Assembly: GCA_017408625.1 (NCBI GenBank)
Contig: JAFQUG010000208.1
Location: 1 to 9,401, forward strand
Direction: 5' to 3'
From: Clostridia bacterium
GTDB lineage: Bacteria; Bacillota_A; Clostridia; Oscillospirales; CAG-272
Length of the DNA: 9,401 bases
A program made the translations under genes and the position numbers. The notes beneath the pieces were generated by a model. It was not told where the DNA came from. It ran no database searches and saw nothing but the letters and a program-made list of their open reading frames with translations. Of the stretch, positions 6,215-9,401 are shown in pieces (within the stretch, counting starts at the first letter, position 1; each line of letters starts with the position of its first letter).

Positions 6215-9064
6215 TTATTCGTTCGGGGTGGTCTGATCCGTACTTTGATCCGCAAAATACTCAGGCGGATAGCCGCATTCCTCGGGCTCGGGAAGATCCA
6301 AAATCGGATCCTTAACAGCAACAGGCTCGGGAATACCGAAGAATTCACCGTAGCCGCGAATGCTGCGCAATTTCTTTTCAAAGATGATCAAGAGGAAGAA
6401 GACGATCACCGAGATGATCGAAATGGCAGTACCGAGCACCAACTCCTTGGGGCAGTAGTGCATTTCCACAGTATGCTCACCGGCATCCTCGATATAGTAG
6501 CCAACCAGAGCGTTAGCAAGCTCAAAGGTCTCCACCTTCTTGCCATCTACCTTGATCTGCCAACCCTTATCAAAGGGAATAGTGGTAGTGATAAGCTGAT
6601 GCTCTTTGGTGGTCGTGATTGTGCCGGGCAAATAGTCCTCGCGGTAATGATCCGGATCGATTTGTACGTTGCCTTGCTGCAATCTTGTGATAGCCTCTGT
6701 AAAGACCTCCATATCCAGTGAATAGATAAAGGGCTTTTGCAGATCCTGCTGGAGGTAGAAGTTGTCGTAGTCATTTTTGATGGTCAGCTTGAGCTCGAGA
6801 TCCTTTTTGTCTACCGAGCCGATCGAAACGATTCTCCAGGTGTTGTTGTCGCCCCATTTGCCGACCGATTTACCGTTCGCAGTCATGTTGACAGATCTGG
6901 AATATACAGTGGGGAAGTACACGAACAGCTCCGTATGCTTTGGCACCTCGTATTCAAATGTGATCGTGCCACCGTCTCCCTTGTACAGGTCGTGCTTGGC
7001 TGCAGTGCTCTTGGTGACGTCCTTGGTTTTCATGGAAAGCTGCTTGCCGGGAACAAAGATCTGCAATGTTTCTTCTTCGCCAAGCATCATGGAGATCATG
7101 GCGTTCATGCGCTCAAAGGGGTTTTCGTAGTCGTCAAGCTGGAATTTTGCAAAATCTTCATCTACCGCGTAAGCAATGCTCATCACATAAGGATTCTGAT
7201 ATACCACATAGGTCTCGTTGTCGTAATCGTCAGAGTCAAATCTGGGCTCACCGTAATACTTGTCGTAATCCTTGTCGGTCATGATATACTTGATGCCAAG
7301 CAAGGAGTCACTGACAGGTGTTTCGCCCTGGTACTGTGACCAGTGCGACTTGGAGGAATAACCCATCATACGCAAGAAGTAAATGGTGTCCGCGTTGAGC
7401 GTGGAGGTCGAGTTGGAAAGACCTCGGATCTGCAACGCAAGGTTATCATTGAGCTTGCGGTGATAGGTCTTTTCCATACGATAGAAGGAGGTATCGTTTT
7501 CCTGCACAGTATTGATAATGGGTCTGACTGTGTCAAGATAATCGTTGTAATAGGAGTATTTGGTAAAGGTCACGTCTTTGTCAAGGTCGTTGAGATCGCA
7601 AAGGCCGCTGATAAACGTTTCGACACAAACAAAGAAAACAAGAACACAGGAAACGAGCTCTTTGTTTTTAACGCGCGGCATCAGACATACGATAATGGTA
7701 TATACGATCAGGCAACCAATCGTCAACCAAACGGTCTGAAAATCGTGCACGTCGATATATTCGTTGAGATCTTCCTTGATCATGGGGGAGAATTCCTGCA
7801 AAACGATCACGCCAAGACCGATGATGGCACCAACCGCGATCATGGGCTTGCGGCTTGTCGTGCGCAGATTGGTAAACGCTCTGTAAGCCATGACGATCAG
7901 GAAGAAGCAGATCATGAAGCTGTAGCGGTTATTAAGCCAGTTGGGCTTCTGGAAGCCGTGCCAAACAAGGTCGATCGAGCTTGTTACAAAGCTGAAAACA
8001 AAAATTGTGATCAGAACTGCATATGCAACCTTTTCGCCGGTTCTGAACTTCCTGTTGAAGAAGAACATGGGAACCATCAGCAGTGTCAGCACACCGCAAT
8101 AAACGAAGGGAAGGCCTGCAGGACGAACTGTGTCGTAGGAGGAGGGAAGGAACTTATAGAACAGCTCGAGGAAATTGAAGCGTGACGTGAATGCCCAGTT
8201 AGGAGTTGAGAAATCGGTCTTACCAAAGGTCAGCGAATAATAAGCAGTGAAAATGATAAATGCGGAAATACCGATGGCAAGAATGGAATAAAAGGCAATT
8301 CGCATAAAGGAGCGGATGCCGTGCAATCTTTCGTTATAGGGGTTGTTTGAGTGCTTGAAGCCCCACAGGTAAGCAAAGAAGTAGATCGCAACCGAAATAC
8401 AGACCATATAGCCAATATAGTAGTTGCTGACCAATGTCAGAGTGAGGAATACGACGAAAATTCTGTATTTTCCGTATTTGATCAACTGCTCCACACCGTA
8501 CATCACAAGCGGGAACCAGATCACCGCGTCGATCCACATGGTGTTGTTCTGCTGTGTGATACAGTAGGACATCAGCGAATACATCACAGAGAAGGCAATG
8601 ATGCCGATTCGGTTAATGCGTGCCTCGGATTTGTGCAGATAGAATGCCATTGTGCCGGCACAGAAACCTGCCTTGACCATGAACATAAACAGCAATGCCT
8701 CGCACATTCTGTCCTCGGGGAACAGGCATACCAGATAAGAGAAGGGGCTGGCGATATAATACTCGTAAATACCCATGAACTCACCGCCCAGCGCACGTGA
8801 GAAGGAATATATGATACTGGTATCGCCGTTTACGACGAAGTTACGCAGAGCCTCAAAGAAGTATACGTACTGACCGTTGAGATCAAGTACCAGTACACAG
8901 CCGTTTCCAAAGGGGTAAAGTCCTCTGGCAAGATACATCAGGTAGACCAGCACTGCAGGAATGAGTGCTGCTATCAGAATATACCAGTATTCTGAGAAAA
9001 TGCTTTTGCAACGGTTACCGCATTTGAGCAGACCGTTTTTTGCAACGTCGGAATTGAATTTCAT
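6215..9064 (-). CDS. yfhO: YfhO-family polytopic membrane protein (GT-C-like, envelope glycosylation)
   Basis: 949 residues, somewhat longer than Bacillus YfhO. The family is a membrane-embedded glycosyltransferase-like group; Bacillus subtilis YfhO works with a CsbB-type enzyme in glycosylation of lipoteichoic acid. Visible here are a first membrane segment at about 28-46, the extracytoplasmic motif DLNGQY with Asp61, the typical GGEFMGIYEYYIASPFSYL (93-111), and NNTMWIDAVIWFPLVMYGVE (173-192). Many further hydrophobic helices follow, up to about residue 480. A long outer domain ends at GWQIKVDGK (834-842), and a last helix spans about 875-895. A 50-residue Pro/Glu-rich tail, predicted cytoplasmic, follows. 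The start has AAAGGA nine nt upstream and overlaps the DUF951 stop as ATGA. No CsbB or GtcA homologue is in view, so the acceptor is unknown. Confidence 0.9.
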   Translation of the reverse strand: MKFNSDVAKNGLLKCGNRCKSIFSEYWYILIAALIPAVLVYLMYLARGLYPFGNGCVLVLDLNGQYVYFFEALRNFVVNGDTSIIYSFSRALGGEFMGIYEYYIASPFSYLVCLFPEDRMCEALLFMFMVKAGFCAGTMAFYLHKSEARINRIGIIAFSVMYSLMSYCITQQNNTMWIDAVIWFPLVMYGVEQLIKYGKYRIFVVFLTLTLVSNYYIGYMVCISVAIYFFAYLWGFKHSNNPYNERLHGIRSFMRIAFYSILAIGISAFIIFTAYYSLTFGKTDFSTPNWAFTSRFNFLELFYKFLPSSYDTVRPAGLPFVYCGVLTLLMVPMFFFNRKFRTGEKVAYAVLITIFVFSFVTSSIDLVWHGFQKPNWLNNRYSFMICFFLIVMAYRAFTNLRTTSRKPMIAVGAIIGLGVIVLQEFSPMIKEDLNEYIDVHDFQTVWLTIGCLIVYTIIVCLMPRVKNKELVSCVLVFFVCVETFISGLCDLNDLDKDVTFTKYSYYNDYLDTVRPIINTVQENDTSFYRMEKTYHRKLNDNLALQIRGLSNSTSTLNADTIYFLRMMGYSSKSHWSQYQGETPVSDSLLGIKYIMTDKDYDKYYGEPRFDSDDYDNETYVVYQNPYVMSIAYAVDEDFAKFQLDDYENPFERMNAMISMMLGEEETLQIFVPGKQLSMKTKDVTKSTAAKHDLYKGDGGTITFEYEVPKHTELFVYFPTVYSRSVNMTANGKSVGKWGDNNTWRIVSIGSVDKKDLELKLTIKNDYDNFYLQQDLQKPFIYSLDMEVFTEAITRLQQGNVQIDPDHYREDYLPGTITTTKEHQLITTTIPFDKGWQIKVDGKKVETFELANALVGYYIEDAGEHTVEMHYCPKELVLGTAISIISVIVFFLLIIFEKKLRSIRGYGEFFGIPEPVAVKDPILDLPEPEECGYPPEYFADQSTDQTTPNE

Positions 9065-9285
9065 TCGTTTTTGTCCTTTCCTGTGTTTTGCCCCTGCTTG
9101 GATACCGTGATACTTTTTATCGACTTTTCAAGCTTGACGCGATCCACGTTCATGTCGCGGCCACACCCTTTGCATACAATGCGCACAACGCCTCCGACAC
9201 GCATAACCAAAAAGTCGGAGCTGCCACATGGATGCGGCTTTTTGAGATGCAAGAGATCTCCTTGTTGGATCTTGATAATGTTCAT
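9061..9285 (-). CDS. DUF951 family small protein
   Basis: 74 residues. It belongs to the DUF951 (YyzM-like) family of short proteins found across Firmicutes, whose role is not established. Diagnostic features are GD-LLHLKKPHPCGS near the N-terminus and VRIVCKGCGRD (35-43). Cys20, Cys38 and Cys41 could bind a metal, which is inference. The C-terminus is a basic, polar tail. The ATG at 9285 is preferred because GGAG lies six nt upstream; an ATG four codons earlier (9297) has no good binding site. The stop codon overlaps the yfhO start as ATGA, so the two are translationally coupled. It is the first gene of the minus-strand operon. Confidence 0.9.
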   Translation of the reverse strand: MNIIKIQQGDLLHLKKPHPCGSSDFLVMRVGGVVRIVCKGCGRDMNVDRVKLEKSIKSITVSKQGQNTGKDKNE

Positions 9286-9349
9286 AGTAATCTCCATGCC
9301 GCCGCAGCGGCTTTGATCGGTTTGACAGTAAGAGCAGATAATCTATCCT

Positions 9350-9378
9350 ATTATACCATAATTTGCGGCGTTTGTAAA
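9350..9378 (-). promoter_or_regulatory. Sigma-A promoter of the DUF951-yfhO-ruvAB cluster
   Basis: On the minus strand TTTACA (9373-9378) and TATAAT (9350-9355) are separated by 17 nt, with TG one base before the -10 box (TATGG-TATAAT). Transcription would start near 9343 and give a leader of about 57 nt. That leader contains a small GC-rich hairpin, GCCGC-t-GCGGC, at about 9301-9311, just ahead of the DUF951 binding site. No comparable promoter is seen in front of ruvA. Confidence 0.85.
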
Positions 9379-9401
9379 CGATAATTCGGAGATTATTATA
9401 A

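Noticed and set aside
9322..9349. Possible divergent plus-strand promoter (TTGACA, 16 nt, TATCCT)
   Set aside because: The -10 box is poor and no gene start is visible before the window ends, so it cannot be supported here.

Overview
This window looks like a piece of the chromosome of a Gram-positive anaerobe of the class Clostridia, probably an uncultured gut relative of the Oscillospiraceae. The reasons are strong AAGGAG-type ribosome binding sites, near-consensus sigma-A promoters (TTGACA or TTTACA, 17 nt, TATAAT), a DUF951 protein, a YfhO-type membrane protein, and two secreted proteins with Thr/Glu/Pro-rich linkers. One of these is a lipoprotein and the other has a C-terminal SGCG-hydrophobic-KKR tail. 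The lineage is inferred from style, not from a marker gene.

Layout. Positions 1-430 carry no gene. They hold an array of short hairpin units arranged in two opposed halves (1-157), a long terminator-type hairpin (166-225), a second multi-hairpin structure (233-342) and the promoter of the first gene. Two plus-strand genes follow, each with its own promoter and terminator: a 511-residue secreted, C-terminally anchored protein (439-1974) and a 679-residue lipoprotein (2159-4198). Both end in a similar beta-rich module with a W-x-G-x-V-N-x-I-R-x-D motif. Positions 4199-4469 are a convergent intergenic region with two terminator hairpins and a second GTTTC...GAAAC multi-hairpin structure. The rest is a minus-strand cluster, read from right to left: a DUF951 protein (9285-9061), a YfhO-family membrane protein (9064-6215), RuvA (6167-5556) and RuvB (5543-4470).

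How the genes relate. The minus-strand genes appear to be one transcription unit from the promoter at 9350-9378. DUF951 and yfhO overlap by ATGA. A 26-bp perfect palindrome without a U-tract separates yfhO from ruvA, and the ruvA stop codon lies inside the ruvB Shine-Dalgarno sequence. RuvAB is the Holliday-junction branch-migration motor. YfhO-type proteins act in envelope glycosylation. DUF951 is a small Cys-containing protein of unknown role. The two plus-strand proteins are probably exposed on the cell surface and have a carbohydrate-binding look, but their substrates cannot be read from sequence.

The coding genes are mostly of ordinary kinds. The most unusual content is in the intergenic DNA: hairpin units whose stems differ in sequence but stay paired, and two differently sequenced structures that share one architecture.
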